NCBI RefSeq assembly: GCF_008831285.2
Contig: NC_045146.1
Coordinates: forward strand, 24,507,703-24,571,702
Source: Nymphaea colorata
Taxonomy: Eukaryota; Streptophyta; Magnoliopsida; Nymphaeales; Nymphaeaceae
Reading direction: 5' to 3'
DNA: 64,000 nucleotides
A program made the position numbers and the translations under genes. Under the pieces are notes generated by a model. That model saw nothing but the letters and a program-made list of their open reading frames with translations, had not been told where the DNA came from and did not search any database. This document shows positions 1 to 12,283 of this stretch, one piece after another. Every line of letters begins with the position of its first letter. Within the stretch, counting starts at the first letter, position 1.

Positions 1-3000
1 GTTAGTTGGGTTTCTGGGCTCTAATTAGATCATGTTGGCACGAGCAGAGAGCTCGGCTCATGGAAACAAGTCCAAGTCAAGCCCAAGTGGGTTCGTGCTA
101 CATCATCCTCTTGTCTTATCAGCTTAGACGTTCAAAATCTTAATTGAACAACCAATAGAAATTTCTTACCTCCTTCCCACTTGCTATAGACCATAGATGC
201 TTTTCTGTTTGCACCATCAGTGGAACAATGCAAACACGGTACCTGCGGAACTCAACCTCTTTCATTCCCCACGTCCTAAGGAATCCCATTACCGTGGAGC
301 TTCCTGCTCTGCTCGATGCAAACATGGCCCTTCTCATGGCTGCACTCATGAATTGTTTTCCCATCAATGGTAGAAAACTGCGCATGGAGAAGCCTGGAAA
401 GCAGCACAAGAACAGATTCAAAGTGGATATCATGAAAGATGACACTAAGTTAAATCTAACAAACATGGCTGAGTTTTGATGCTAATGAACGTACAGACGT
501 AGCATTTAAATGGAAATAGCAAGTGCAAGTTTTATCAGCTCAATTTAACCAGAGAATTATCTTTTGTATGATTTGTGTGCTGGGAATCGGATCCTGAATC
601 ATTAATTCTTAGAAAAAAACCATTGGAAGACCCATTGTTATGTCACACGTGGTGCATAATTAAAAAACAATTTCATACTAAGTAATCCATCTTAATCATG
701 TCTCCGAGATCTGATCTACTAAAACATCAACACGTTGTGAAAAAAAAGAAAAAAATCAATTCTTACATTATCATTAGCATATAATGAGATACAAAAGGAC
801 TGGCATTGTTGGGTGAGCCTAATCGATCACGCAAACAATGATTGTTCAAATGTCATAGGCGTCACTCCTTGCGCAAGCTGAAGCAATAAGTGCACGCCTA
901 TAGGGCCTTTGCTGCTGCTCTGGAGCATATATTTAGTTCCTCCAGATTACTCAAACCAGTGTTGACAGTGTCAACCCAATGAGGCACCATTTATGCTAAA
1001 TTGTTTTAAATTTAATAAAAATTTGTAAAAAATCATATCTTTTAATTTAAATGACGGCTGATCGTATATATGGCCCGAATTGGCCACATTGGCAGACGTT
1101 TTGTCCTCATATATGAGTCAATAACTCAGTCCGCATTCAAGTCAGAATTAAAAACGGATCTATTAATACCATCCCTAGCCAGATCCAATTCCGGCAAGAG
1201 CCAAAAATGAGAGAGGAACCGGATCTGACCAACTTAGTGCTTGTGATCCGTTGTTTGGATCCAGACTGGTTCAGATTTGAGGGGTGGCCTACTCAAGGCT
1301 GTCAATGATTTGGATCCAAGTCAGAGATGGCAGTGGTAATAATAAGGGAACATGTCCTCCAATTCCCTCGTCCTGCAACGCCACCAAAAGGAGATGAGAT
1401 GAACCATGTGAGAATGAGATTCCCTTTGAAATTATCTTGGGTGGACTGTACAACCATGAAAACAAGATCTGCCACTGCATTAAGAATTGAACTATGTGAA
1501 ATGCCTACAAACCCATCAAGGTTTTATTATCCTCAGCCACTAAAATGATTTTTTTTTTTTTTTTTTTTACACATAAAGCTTTACTATATTTTGAAAGACT
1601 ACCATCTTGAGTCAGTCGAATACAACTATCATTGTACATGATTGGTGTGGCTCTGATGGGCGTAGCGCGACCGGGCTCGAGTCAGTGGTTGGTAGGTGGT
1701 TGGTACTTGGTTTTCGTGACATGGGTCTTCATCTTTTCGCCCAATACAAGCTAAAGTTGTTTCATTGGATGCAACCTAGTTACTAAAGTAGTTCTAGATC
1801 CTGGGGAGGGTTTTCGCTTTGGGCTTGAGTAGTAGGATGAAATACTCTCAGAACTAAAATGCATCATGTATATCAGCAATTTCCAGTTATTAAAACTTAT
1901 GATCATGAAAAGCAGCCATAGAAATGTCATCTGCATGTAAAAAGCACAAGAACTGGTATATGATCCATTCGGTTATGTTCTGACAAGTCTGAGCACATAA
2001 TTCTGCAACTAATGGCACCAACTACTAGCCAAAATGAATCAGATGCATGTGCACGGCTAGTTTTTCGAAAAGGAAAAAGGAAAGGAAAATTCTCAAATTT
2101 CATACGCAAGGGCAGCACGCCCGCAACCATCTGGCTTGATTTATACCTCCAACTCTGCTTTCAGTACAGCTTTTCACGCTTTCTCTCGAGGCTTTTGCTC
2201 AAGCTTGAAAAAATTTCTCTCTTGCTTCTTGTTCATATTGGATCTTGTGAAGCTTTGACTTGGAAATTCGTTAACGATAACTTTCCAAGAAGATTAAACA
2301 AGAAACATGATATAATAATCTTTCCCACCCTTGGCACAGTGGATATATTGCAGACCAGTTATATTCTTGCTAGAAACTATTTTGAATAACGAAGTATAAG
2401 CAAAGTAAAGACACGCCAAACATGTTTTTGAATTCAAAGTTGTTTTGATGAAAGTTGTTGAATTTTCACACTTAGATCGGCCCAGTATACGCTTCTTGCC
2501 AAATCATTCCCAAAAGCATATCTACAGAGTTAGATTACACAGAAAGTATTTTGATATATTTTAAGAGATCATCTGGGTTTTGTTCCCTCGACCCAAGTGA
2601 TCTAGAATATATTTGTTTCAAAACAAGCATCTAATGAAGAGAGAAACAGAGTGAAAACTCAAAGTGAGATTACTTAAGAATCAAGAACACTGAATTGAAG
2701 TGGTAAGTTCGACCGGAAAACGGAGTATGTTTCTCACCGTCGGAAGAGAAAATTTGGAGGACGGTAACTGGTGGGGATTGTAGTGGTGGGATCAAGGCGG
2801 TTGGGTCAATTTCCGGGCGCATGAGCACATGCCCTCATTTATTAAAAATGCCAGCAACGGCTTACCTAACACTCCAGTCGGCACTCAAGTCGGTATTTTT
2901 TTTTTCTCTAAATTATAAATGGGGAGAGAGCCAGGTGAGATGACTCAGGTCCCACCTGACCTACTTAGTCGTTACCATGCGCCCCCTGGTCACATGGAAT

Positions 3001-3059
3001 GTCACAATCCAAAAGGTAAGGTTAGGTTGCTAATGTATGTCCTTTTAAAGGATAGACCT

Positions 3060-3112
3060 TAATTGGTCAGGTTAGAGACTTATGAAGGTCGGTCGTTAGT
3101 TTGATTCTCATG
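3060..3112 (+). repeat. Possible tRNA-derived SINE fragment
   Basis: The segment has an A-box-like stretch (3063-3077) and a B-box-like stretch (3095-3109, close to GTTCGATTC with one mismatch). The 20 bases around 3088-3107 recur with two mismatches near 24332-24351, so this looks like a dispersed family. No poly(A) tail or target duplication was found, so the assignment is tentative. Confidence 0.3.
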
Positions 3113-4701
3113 AGTGTTATGCTTCTATATCTTAAGTAGTGAGTCGCAATATTGATGTTGAACCAAGATGTAAGAGGAATGAGAGGATCTTTGGGTTTTT
3201 TCTAACCTCGTTCATGTTTGAAATATATGTCTTCTTGAAAAACAAATGTAAAGTAATTATCTTTTTTTTTAAAAAAAAAGAAAGAAAGAAAGAAAGAGAG
3301 ATAAAGAGAGAGAGAAGATCATTGACAAGTGATGCATGCACTGCCTAGGGAGTTGGTTAGGCTTGTAAGGTAAGAAAGCATACACTCTTTAGATTTAGAT
3401 TAAATTAGATTAGATTTCCAAGTGAAGCAAAGGGTACAAAAACCAGCTCGAGTTAGAACATCTGGTCCCACTTGCTTTTTAATCAAATCGACCTTGTTAC
3501 TTTCAATGTAAAAAAAAAAAACATGTTTTTTTATGAAATATGGAAAAAATTAAATGTAAATATTTTTAGGAAATATATAATTGTTATTATTATTATTTAA
3601 AAAAAACTCTTTCAGTAAATTTTTTGATCCGATTCAAGCCGATGACAATCCATTAAACAATAAAAAAAGATTGAACCAATAAGGTGGGTAAGGCTTGCCC
3701 CATGAGGATTGAAAGGGAGAAGATGAGAATGCATGGGCGAGGAATGATGGGATCTCCCACTCACTTCATAATACTCACCTTTTCAACCTTCTAGAAGACC
3801 CAACAAATCCTTTGTCTTTTTTTTTTTTTTTTTTCTGTCTTTCTTCCGTTCCTTATCACGATCAAGGTGCCTCTAGCAACTCCAACGTTTGGTTAATCCC
3901 ACATAACGAAAAAATAATATTTTTGAAAAAGAAGTTTCTTCTTTATCCTTTTATAGAGGTCAGTTATTATTTTGTTGAAAAATTTTCAAGCGCATGAGCG
4001 AAGAAGCTATTTCTAAAGAGCACTTTTTCGGTCCTCTATGCTGTTCGTCCTTTAATTTTTTCCTAAATCAACAAAAAAGAAAAAAAAATTCATAGAAATA
4101 TGAACTCTGTAGTAATGGAAATATGAACTCCACGGTGTGGCAATTTAAAAAAACAGGATCGTATCTTTACTACTGAGAACAGCAACGATGAAGCACCTAG
4201 AGACGCGTGCTTTGACTAGAAACAAAAAAATTAAAACATTGGTAGCCCAAGGTGGCTGATTAAAGAAGAAAAGAAAAGCAGAGGAAGAGAGAGGGCAGTT
4301 GAGGATGAACTAATCTTGGCTTGAAAAGTGGCCGGAGGTTTGGCAATCCGGCCGTCAGCAAGATGCATGTTTTCAATACCAATAAATTAAGGATGCGTGT
4401 TGTGGTGCCTTTTCTCTCCGGTCAATAACTACAAATTTTCCATCTCCGCCGAAAGTTAAATTAATATTTGTTGCGATGATAGAAGAAAAGAAAGGAAGTC
4501 AAATTCATCAGGATGCAATCCACTGGTGCTCGTACTCTTCGACTATGAAAATGTTCTGCAGAATAAGGGTTTCTGCATTTTTTTTTTCAAAAGAGAAGTA
4601 TAAAAGTACTTGTTCTTCTTTTTAAATTGCTTTCATTTTGATGTTATTATGGTGGATGGAATCATGTGAACATTTTCTATGCTTTCTCGGGTTTGCTTTT
4701 T

Positions 4702-4783
4702 ACCAACTTGAGGGTACACGGTTATCTTTTTAGGCCAGCCTCACCAGCCAGTCTCGCCCTTTTAGAAACTTTTCTTACCAACT
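4702..4783 (+). promoter_or_regulatory. Two AC-element-like MYB sites upstream of the MYB gene
   Basis: The heptamer ACCAACT occurs at 4702-4708 and 4777-4783. It fits the ACC(A/T)A(A/C)(T/C) consensus bound by R2R3-MYB proteins of the phenylpropanoid pathway. Both copies lie within about 215 bases of the start codon. Subgroup-4 MYBs are known to bind such sites and AtMYB4 represses its own gene, so autoregulation is a reasonable inference. Short sites like this also occur by chance. Confidence 0.35.
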
Positions 4784-4821
4784 AAAATCTCTACAAAACA
4801 AATGGCAATTCCAAGTCAGTT

Positions 4822-4832
4822 CTCTATAAATC
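4822..4832 (+). promoter_or_regulatory. TATA box of the MYB gene
   Basis: CTCTATAAATC is a good plant TATA box. It lies about 85 bases before the ATG at 4914, which would put transcription start near 4855 and give a leader of roughly 60 bases. No better TATA match lies nearer the start codon. Confidence 0.6.
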
Positions 4833-4913
4833 TCGAAAAAACTCCCTTTTCCCTCTTTGTTTTCTTGGGATAGCCTATAATTGCTTCCTCTCGCTTCTTT
4901 CTGTCTCTGTGAG

Positions 4914-6082
4914 ATGGGGAGGTCCCCTTGCTGTGAGAAGGCTCACACCAACAAGGGTGCATGGACTAAGGAGGAAGACGATCGACTTATTGCACATATT
5001 CGTGCCCATGGTGAAGGGTGCTGGCGGTCGCTGCCCAAGGCAGCCGGACTCCTTCGGTGCGGGAAGAGCTGCCGCCTCCGCTGGATCAATTATCTAAGGC
5101 CGGACCTCAAGCGGGGCAACTTCACAGAGGAAGAAGATGAACTGATCATCAAGCTTCATAGCTTGTTGGGGAACAAGTAAGGATCCACCATTCTCTCTCT
5201 CTCTCTCTCTCAAAATGAAAAAACTTAGTATTCGAAGATGGCAGGGCCGGAAAAAGGGAACAGAGACATGCAACTCAATCCCTAAGAGATGCAAAGAATA
5301 TAAAGCTGACTTGGGCACTTCTTTAGGAATCAATAACTCACAATGAAAATCTATACACAGAGAAAATTTCTTTCTCCCAGAATAACCAGGGAAGTTACAA
5401 ATGGTTAATCTTAGGGGCATCCTACTAACAGGTCAAGGAAACAGTTCTCAGATTGGTAAGAGCAAAAAGAAGGATCAGCCACTTTTTGCAATTTGAGACC
5501 ATCTTTAGAGCAGCAAATTGTTTAGATCGCATGGTGCTTATAACATACAATTGTATGACTGTTCATGAACTTTCATACTAGTTGGTCATTAATTTATTTA
5601 TTTCGCTTCTGTTTTTTTTTTTTTCATCAGGAGCAAATAGTATAATCTGGTTATTATGATTGTACAGGTGGTCTCTGATAGCAGGAAGACTACCAGGAAG
5701 GACAGACAATGAGATCAAAAACTATTGGAACACCCATATTAGGAGGAAACTGTTAAGCAGGGGTGTGGATCCCTCAACCCATAGACCAATCAAAGAGCAG
5801 CCCGCTGCAGAGGCCACGACAATCTCTTTTGCCAGGGTAGAGAAGCCTAGTTGTGAGAAGGAGATGAAGAAGAGCAGTACTGAAAGTGAAACATGGAGTG
5901 ATGATTTGAACCTTGAGCTCTGCATTAGCCTGCCTTCTCAGCAAGCTCATCAACCACCATTGAAGAGAAACATGTGCTTGTGCTGCAGCCTTGGAGTGCA
6001 TCAGGGGAAGGGGTGTAACTGTAATGGCTTTCTAGGTCCAAAAGCAGGAATCCTGGATTACAGAAGCCTGGAAATGAAGTGA
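4914..6082 (+). CDS. MYB4-like: R2R3-MYB transcriptional repressor, subgroup 4 (MYB4-like)
   Basis: This is a two-exon gene (4914-5176 and 5668-6082), 225 codons, with one GT-AG intron after the LLGNK stretch, the usual second MYB intron site. The protein starts [17 protein letters not shown] as in this family. R2 (about 14-61) keeps three Trp; R3 (about 67-112) has the usual Phe for its first Trp. R3 contains the bHLH-interaction pattern ELxxKxxxLx6LxxxR. The C1 motif [14 protein letters not shown] follows, then the EAR-type repressor motif LNLEL (about residue 167) and a Cys-rich zinc-finger-like motif [16 protein letters not shown]. Together these mark subgroup 4, nuclear repressors of phenylpropanoid, lignin and flavonoid genes. 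At 225 residues it is shorter than AtMYB4 (282), mainly through a compact middle region. Which of the MYB4/7/32/3-type paralogues it matches cannot be decided here. Confidence 0.95.
5191..5211 (+). repeat. (CT)n microsatellite in the MYB intron
   Basis: A run of about ten CT units lies 15 bases inside the intron (5177-5667) of the MYB gene. It does not touch the splice sites. Confidence 0.9.
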
Positions 6083-7755
6083 GATTGTATTTGTTGTATC
6101 ATTTTTCCGGGGGGGTGGGGGGCTACTATTGTATGGATTATATCTCTTTTTGTTAATATAGAAAATTATTTTAAAAGGTGATTGTTTAGGATGGATGCTT
6201 TCTTGAAAAGTCAAGGTTTCTCAATTATCATAGAGTTCAACCAAGAAACCTATGCCTTCTCACTTGATTCCCTTCTTGAAATTTTACAAATGCGACTGTT
6301 ATGTTCTCCTTTTCTCAAGAGAAATCGTTGCCTTTATTCTTTTCTCAGGGACAGGTTGACAGTTCTCAAAAGTATAGGCAAACGTCGTGTTTTTCTGGAA
6401 AGACGGAGAAACAAAAGTTGAAATATGACCCTCAAGGCATCTATATTTTTAGCGTTACTGAAATTTAAACCCTCTGATTTCTTTTGTTTTGATAATTTTT
6501 AAACAGACTCCAGATATTTTCTGCTAAAACTGCAGGAGATCATGAAGGACCAAAATAGGCTGGCCTTAACTTTTTGTTGGAGACAATATTTTGGGGGAGA
6601 GAGAGTGAGATACCCTTTTCACCCATTATATTGACCAATGATGTGTTCCGAACAGAGGTCGGCCGGCCGACCGACGAAAAGCCAGTCTCCCCTTGTCTTC
6701 ACTCCCTAAAGAGAGTCTACAAGCACCGCTATCTGACTTCCTGCTCTATTATCTGTTAAATCAAAAACATGGGCATGGCATGAGACATTGTAATTCTTCA
6801 TATCTTGAACTTGTCACGAGGGGAAGTCCAATGGTGCGATGAAAGTTTGGAATCTTCTTTCTGTGACATGGATGATCATCAAGCTTCGTCAACTTGTCAG
6901 ATCTGCTAACCATTGAAAAGTGGTATGCACACCATCCTCTGTTTTAATTTCTAGTTATCTTTCCGGATAACTCTCCTGCGTATTCCTTCCTTGTCCACCA
7001 AGAATTTTCCCATGGCTAAGAGCTTACAGCAAACGCTACAGCCGCATTATCATACAGTATTTAAATCAAAATTTTCTTCTGTTTGAAGGTTTTAAGCCGA
7101 CTTATTGCTGATTATTTATGGCTCTTGCCGGCTTGAATCTGCCAAAAGCTAGATTCATGATATAAAGTCATGACAAGGGAAGAAAAGAAGACTTCTTTCC
7201 CAAGTGGGTACAAGTCCACCACTTTGTCTTCTCAATCAAGTGACCTGGTTTTCACGGGGAGGAGAAAGGGAGATGAGAACCGAAACAACTCCTAAAGTTC
7301 GTCCAATTCGAAGCCTGCATCGTTGTTATACAGCTCTATATCGACCGATATGTTAATGAAACGAAATTGAAATTTGTTAATCTTTAATTTTATCTCGATA
7401 TTTTATGAACAGTAAAAGCGTAAATCCGATACTGATAATCCGAAATGAAGATTGGCACCACTCAGAAGATTGGTGCCACCTCTGTTGGACAGCACAACCA
7501 AAAGTCACAACTGTTTTAACCTGAAAAGAAACAACAGTAATGGCTTCCATTATCATTATGTGGAAATAGTGGAGAAATTCTCCTTCAGTGGTCAGTGCAT
7601 CGATTCCTTCCGAGATCCTCTCCCTGTTCTTCTACCTTCATGTCTTCAACTTTTCAGCAGAAGTTACTTTTCGGTAGTCAAATTTCATCTTCTCCATCAG
7701 TAGAATATTTGGGATTCTACTATGGCTGCCATCAGTACTCACTTTCTCTCTCTCT

Positions 7756-7809
<54 letters not shown>

Positions 7810-9339
7810 AAATGAGAATTTTTCTTTTAATCTGTAAACTTTGCTTTCAGAGGTGACCTACCCATCTGCTGCTCTGTTTCACTCACGTCTTATCCATACC
7901 AAGAGGACCATGGAGAGAGAGAAATGCCGTACTTCTACTTCCACTTCATAATTAATTTGGTGGTAGCACGCCTAGCTGTGTGGACTGTGAAGAGAGAGAG
8001 AGAGAGAGAGAGAGACGTCGTAGTATTCCTACTACCAGCTCATAATCAGCCAATCACAGGTACACTTCCTGGGGCTGCCATTGTTGTTATTGATCTGCTT
8101 CGTCATCTATTTCTTTCGCTGTTAATTGACAAACCATAATGAGTCAACCCTCTGTAACAAACACTGCATATCTTGGCTCTATTCCTCGGCAAATTAACAA
8201 ACTAAACCAACTTTCTTGATGAGTACATTATACATAGATATATAACATCGTTTCATTATGTTATATATACATAAGAATTTAAACTCTGATTTTTTTTTTT
8301 TTATAAATAGGAAGGCAAGAATTGACCATCTCCTCTATCTCAAACTAACTTTCTTGATGAAATCCAAAATTGAAAAATCCACTGTCTGTGGATTTAATCC
8401 AACATGGATTTAAAATCAACTTCAGATCTGAGATCCAAGGCTATCAAACATAGAATCACTCGTTAATACATATTTTTGGTGAGTAGGGCGGAGATAATGC
8501 TGGCCACTTCATACCTCCTATGGAGCCTACAGGGATGGACAATTCTGATCTACAAAAGTTCACCTAAAACTAAGATCAATCATTGTTACCTAACAACATG
8601 AACCATTAATCTTCTTCATGACAACTCATAATGAAAAGTCCTCATCGCCAATGTGACCCTTCAAGGTGAAAAGGGTGGCCGCATGACTAGTCGCTCAACT
8701 TACCAAAGAAGCACTTTTCGATCAAGTTCTAGCAAACATTTGTTGTGAATTGAGAGCTTTATCGAGGGGGTAAACTGAATAAACTTGAATCTGGCATGGT
8801 CTGCCGAATTTGCAACAAATTTACTTGTGGGTACTTTTGCCACTTGAAATTTCCGACAATATATATATATATATATATATATATGAGAATCACTTTCAGG
8901 CGGCTCAAGAATTAATGTGGGACATGAGCGCTTGACCTAATAATTGAGTGGACGTGAGGAACTCCTGGAAAAGATTTTTCATACTATTTCTTTGCCAAAA
9001 TCAAAAGGAAATTTATTAGTCACACAAACGTCAGTTCTCCTGGATCCGATCCACTGGATGTATAATCCGAAAGTCTGAGTAACATGGGAGTTAATTTGAA
9101 CCTGTGATATTTGTAAACTTTTGATTTGACCTCCATAAAAGTTTTGAAAAAAATATGGTGAACGCATGAGTGTTTGGTGTAATTACTTCCATCAAACTTA
9201 AATCCAAAGCAAAAAAAGAAAAATTCATTTGATTTTTATTATAAAATTCTTAAACACGGAATTTCGCTAAAGATTGCTTGCAGTCATTTTTTTGAAAAAA
9301 CGAACATGATTAATTGGTTTTCTAATAATATATGCTACG
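6083..9339. other. Intergenic spacer with microsatellites
   Basis: This is the 3' flank of the MYB gene followed by AT-rich spacer. I recognise no coding sequence. It contains (GA)n at 7990-8014, (AT)n at 8859-8884 and the palindromic microsatellite at 7756-7809. Short frames such as the one at 7452-7703 lack domains and look like chance. Confidence 0.6.
7756..7809. repeat. 54-bp perfect palindromic microsatellite (TG)4(TA)19(CA)4
   Basis: TGTGTGTG at 7756-7763 is followed by 19 TA units at 7764-7801 and CACACACA at 7802-7809. The whole 54 bases are self-complementary and could extrude a cruciform. It is intergenic. Confidence 0.9.
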
Positions 9340-9533
9340 TGTCTAAGCAGTGGCGGAGCTAGAAAAATTAGTTGGAAGAGCACTCGTTTACGATAGTTAT
9401 ATTTGGTGGGGCACTTATATTTATATAATAATAAATGTTTAGAATTACCCATTTAAAAATAAAAAAAATTTAAGAGATTGACGTGGACAATTGCCCACAC
9501 GAGTCACCATGTGGCTCCATCACTGTGTCTAAG
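9340..9533. mobile_element. hAT-type MITE with 8-bp target site duplication
   Basis: The element spans 9348-9525 (178 bp). It begins CAGTGGCGGAGCTAG and ends with the reverse complement of CAGTGATGGAGCC, giving imperfect terminal inverted repeats of a type common in plant hAT elements. It is flanked by identical 8-bp copies of TGTCTAAG at 9340-9347 and 9526-9533, the duplication length expected for hAT transposition. There is no transposase frame, so it is non-autonomous. The intact duplications suggest a fairly recent insertion. Confidence 0.85.
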
Positions 9534-12283
9534 CAGAATTGCATTATTGACCCCAAAATGTCAACTGAAACGTGAGCATGGAGGAAAAAGGAAAAGAATG
9601 AACATTGAGAAGAAATTTGGGCCACATGCAATGCCAGTGGCCCAGGTGAACAGTGACTTTAAAATGATTTTAAGGGTAGCTATCAGCAAAAGACTCCAAG
9701 AAGACCTAACAAAGCCAAAAACAAAGAAAAATAAAAATGCTAAAGTACGAACTTAAAGTTAATCAAACAAAAAGGGAACACACAAAAAGTTTTTTTTTTT
9801 AATGTAATTCCAGATGTGGGGCATTTTATTCTCCAATAAGAAATTAGGTTTCTCAGCCTCACTTTTTCAAGAGGGTAGGTAAGTTGCATACACCAATAGA
9901 ACCTTCCATCCAGGTTTTTTCTTTGGGAAAGAAATTTCATGGAAAGGCCCTGCTTTCTGCCTAAAATTGAAAAAAAAGCAAGTATCTTTTTATAAAAATG
10001 CCTCTTAGATGCCTAAGTTAGTAAGTTTCTATAATATGAGATTTTGGGTCATAAAATTTCTTGTTTAGAAGATGCATGTAATTATATCATGAATTTGTTA
10101 ACCATATGCCATAAAATTTCAGATCCTTAACCATTAGCCACAAGAATCAGGAGCTAGAGAAAAAAAACCCTACAATCTCTATATTACTGGAAATCCTGAA
10201 CACAACTGCACAAGAAATGAGATGAGAACAAACTTGGTACAGTCAAAGAACTGGATTTTTACTCTTACATCTATAATAAGTTCCAATCTACCAGATTTGA
10301 TGCTCCTTCTGTGACTAAACCGCGTTTACTGGAAATGCCTAATTTCTGGTCTTAAGTTAGGCTTGATACCTACACTTGCCGACCAAGAGCTACTTTACCA
10401 AATAAGCCAAACCAAAAGGTCCTGCAAAGGAAAAGCTACAAAATGGGTTGAATCTAGGATTGAGATTTTGTGGTTTTGATGAGGGGTTGAAACCGCACTC
10501 TCCCTACCCCATGCGCCACTTTTGGGGTCCAGGGCTGCTTCAGGATTTAGAAGGAAAACACGACACTTATCAGCTAGATTGTAGTACATCCACGGTTTAC
10601 AGTTCAGAAAAATAGCACCTATATGAATTGAACTGACAACCAAACCAAACTTTCATTGGCCCACCAGCCCGAACCAGGTCTTTGTTATAATTGACCTACA
10701 CGTATGTGTGTCTCGTTGGAGACATCCCATAAAGTTGAAAAGATATAAAAAAGATTAGCATGGACCTACATATATGTGTTTGTCCACCGGTATAGCCGCC
10801 GAAGTAGTTAAAATGTATTAGTAAAATTTGTTAAATAAATAAAATAGTCGAAACCCTCACTCTGATATATAAAGACATATGTCATTCAACAGAAGTAAAT
10901 AAATGCCCAAATCAACATATTGACAGTCGGTCATGGATTAGAAATAGGAACCCAAAACAACTTTTTTTTTTTGTTGCATCAAAATCCGATCCGGCCTGTA
11001 TAGTGATGTCAATCACCAGATTCGGATTACATATCCATAAGAAATGTTTCTTCAAAAAAATTATCCAATTAAGAAATTGTGGATCCGATTTGAATTTAAC
11101 AAACGACATTTGGTTTCGAATGAATATCGTATCAGATTTGGATTCATTTTCAACTAAACATTTCTAGATCCAATAACCATAAAAATCGTCCCTTAACAAT
11201 TAACACATCATACTGCGATTAAGATTCCGCTGTACATAACGGTCGGATATGGATGCGACAAATTCTGGTTTGTGAGTTAAAAAATCAGGTTCAGATACAG
11301 TAAAGAATTTCCTTAATCTGAATATGTAAAATATCTGCCAAACCAAATCGAACATGATAATGATGCATCCAAGCTGTTGACATCGCCAGGCTCGTGAATA
11401 TGTGGGAGTCAAGAATTTTAGCTCTGGCCTGTCGGAATCAATAGGCTGCTTGCGAGCATTATATTAGGTGTCAGATAAATGAGGCACAAACAACCATCAC
11501 TCCCCCACATCGAATTAAAAAGAGGCATCACATTCCTGAAAACAATAACATCTGAAAAAAAAATTGGTAGACGTTGTTAAATGAAACGTGTCAGCCATTT
11601 GAGACCACTTTCAAACGATTTTCATGTGAAACAAAACAAAATTCAAAAGCCAAATTTGGTGTCATAGCACCATAACTACACATAATTCCCACAGATCAAA
11701 TACCAAACTCCACGCATCCTAGATGCAGGAAAGAGAAGTTACCAAGTGTTCATGATAAATGGTACTGGTGCTGGTCACTTTTCAAGCTCAATCGACTTCC
11801 CATCTGATTGGCTTACCGTCTCCACCATAAGCTCCAAATGAAAGGCCATACCATACTTTTTCAACCACAAAGACGCCAGTAACATGAAAAGTTGGATAAG
11901 TGAAGCTTTCAATAATCAATGGCCGTTCAGTAAGACAAACCCTGTCACGCTTACATCCACTGCTTTAATCCTTACCAACATATATATACCCTTGCCTAAG
12001 GCTCCTTCTGGATGAAAGTTTGTGTGAAGAAGATCAGGTAACATGACTGAATTTTGTACATGGAATTACCTCTAGCTATCTAGCATTTGAAGATCATAAG
12101 TATACAAACTTGAAAGGGTAAAAACAAGAGAACGTGGGACAACTATCCTTCATAAAATGATAAAACTAATCCCTCTTGTTAGTTTGTAACTTGTAAGCTA
12201 ATCCTTGACAAATTAAAAAAAGTGCCACATTTTCTCTCCAATGACTTCTAAGCCATGTCAGCATATGGAACAAAAGAAAGAGT
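9534..12283. other. Intergenic spacer, no recognisable gene
   Basis: The spacer between the MITE and the proteasome-like locus is AT-rich. I see no frame with a recognisable domain on either strand. The 82-codon frame at 10395-10643 (-) has no family resemblance that I can name. Confidence 0.55.

Larger units (their letters stand above)
1..4790. other. Intergenic spacer, no recognisable gene
   Basis: I find no open frame here that resembles a known protein. Two overlapping short frames on opposite strands at 140-479 have no recognisable domain. The stretch is AT-rich with many homopolymer runs, for example T-runs at 1550-1569 and 3818-3834, and a GAAA/GA-rich tract at 3278-3319. A possible tRNA-SINE-like fragment lies near 3060-3110 and is listed separately. 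The right end merges into the promoter of the MYB gene. Confidence 0.6.

Noticed and set aside
140-479. Overlapping 108- and 83-codon frames on opposite strands
   Set aside because: No recognisable motif, no splice context and no clear codon bias; kept as spacer.
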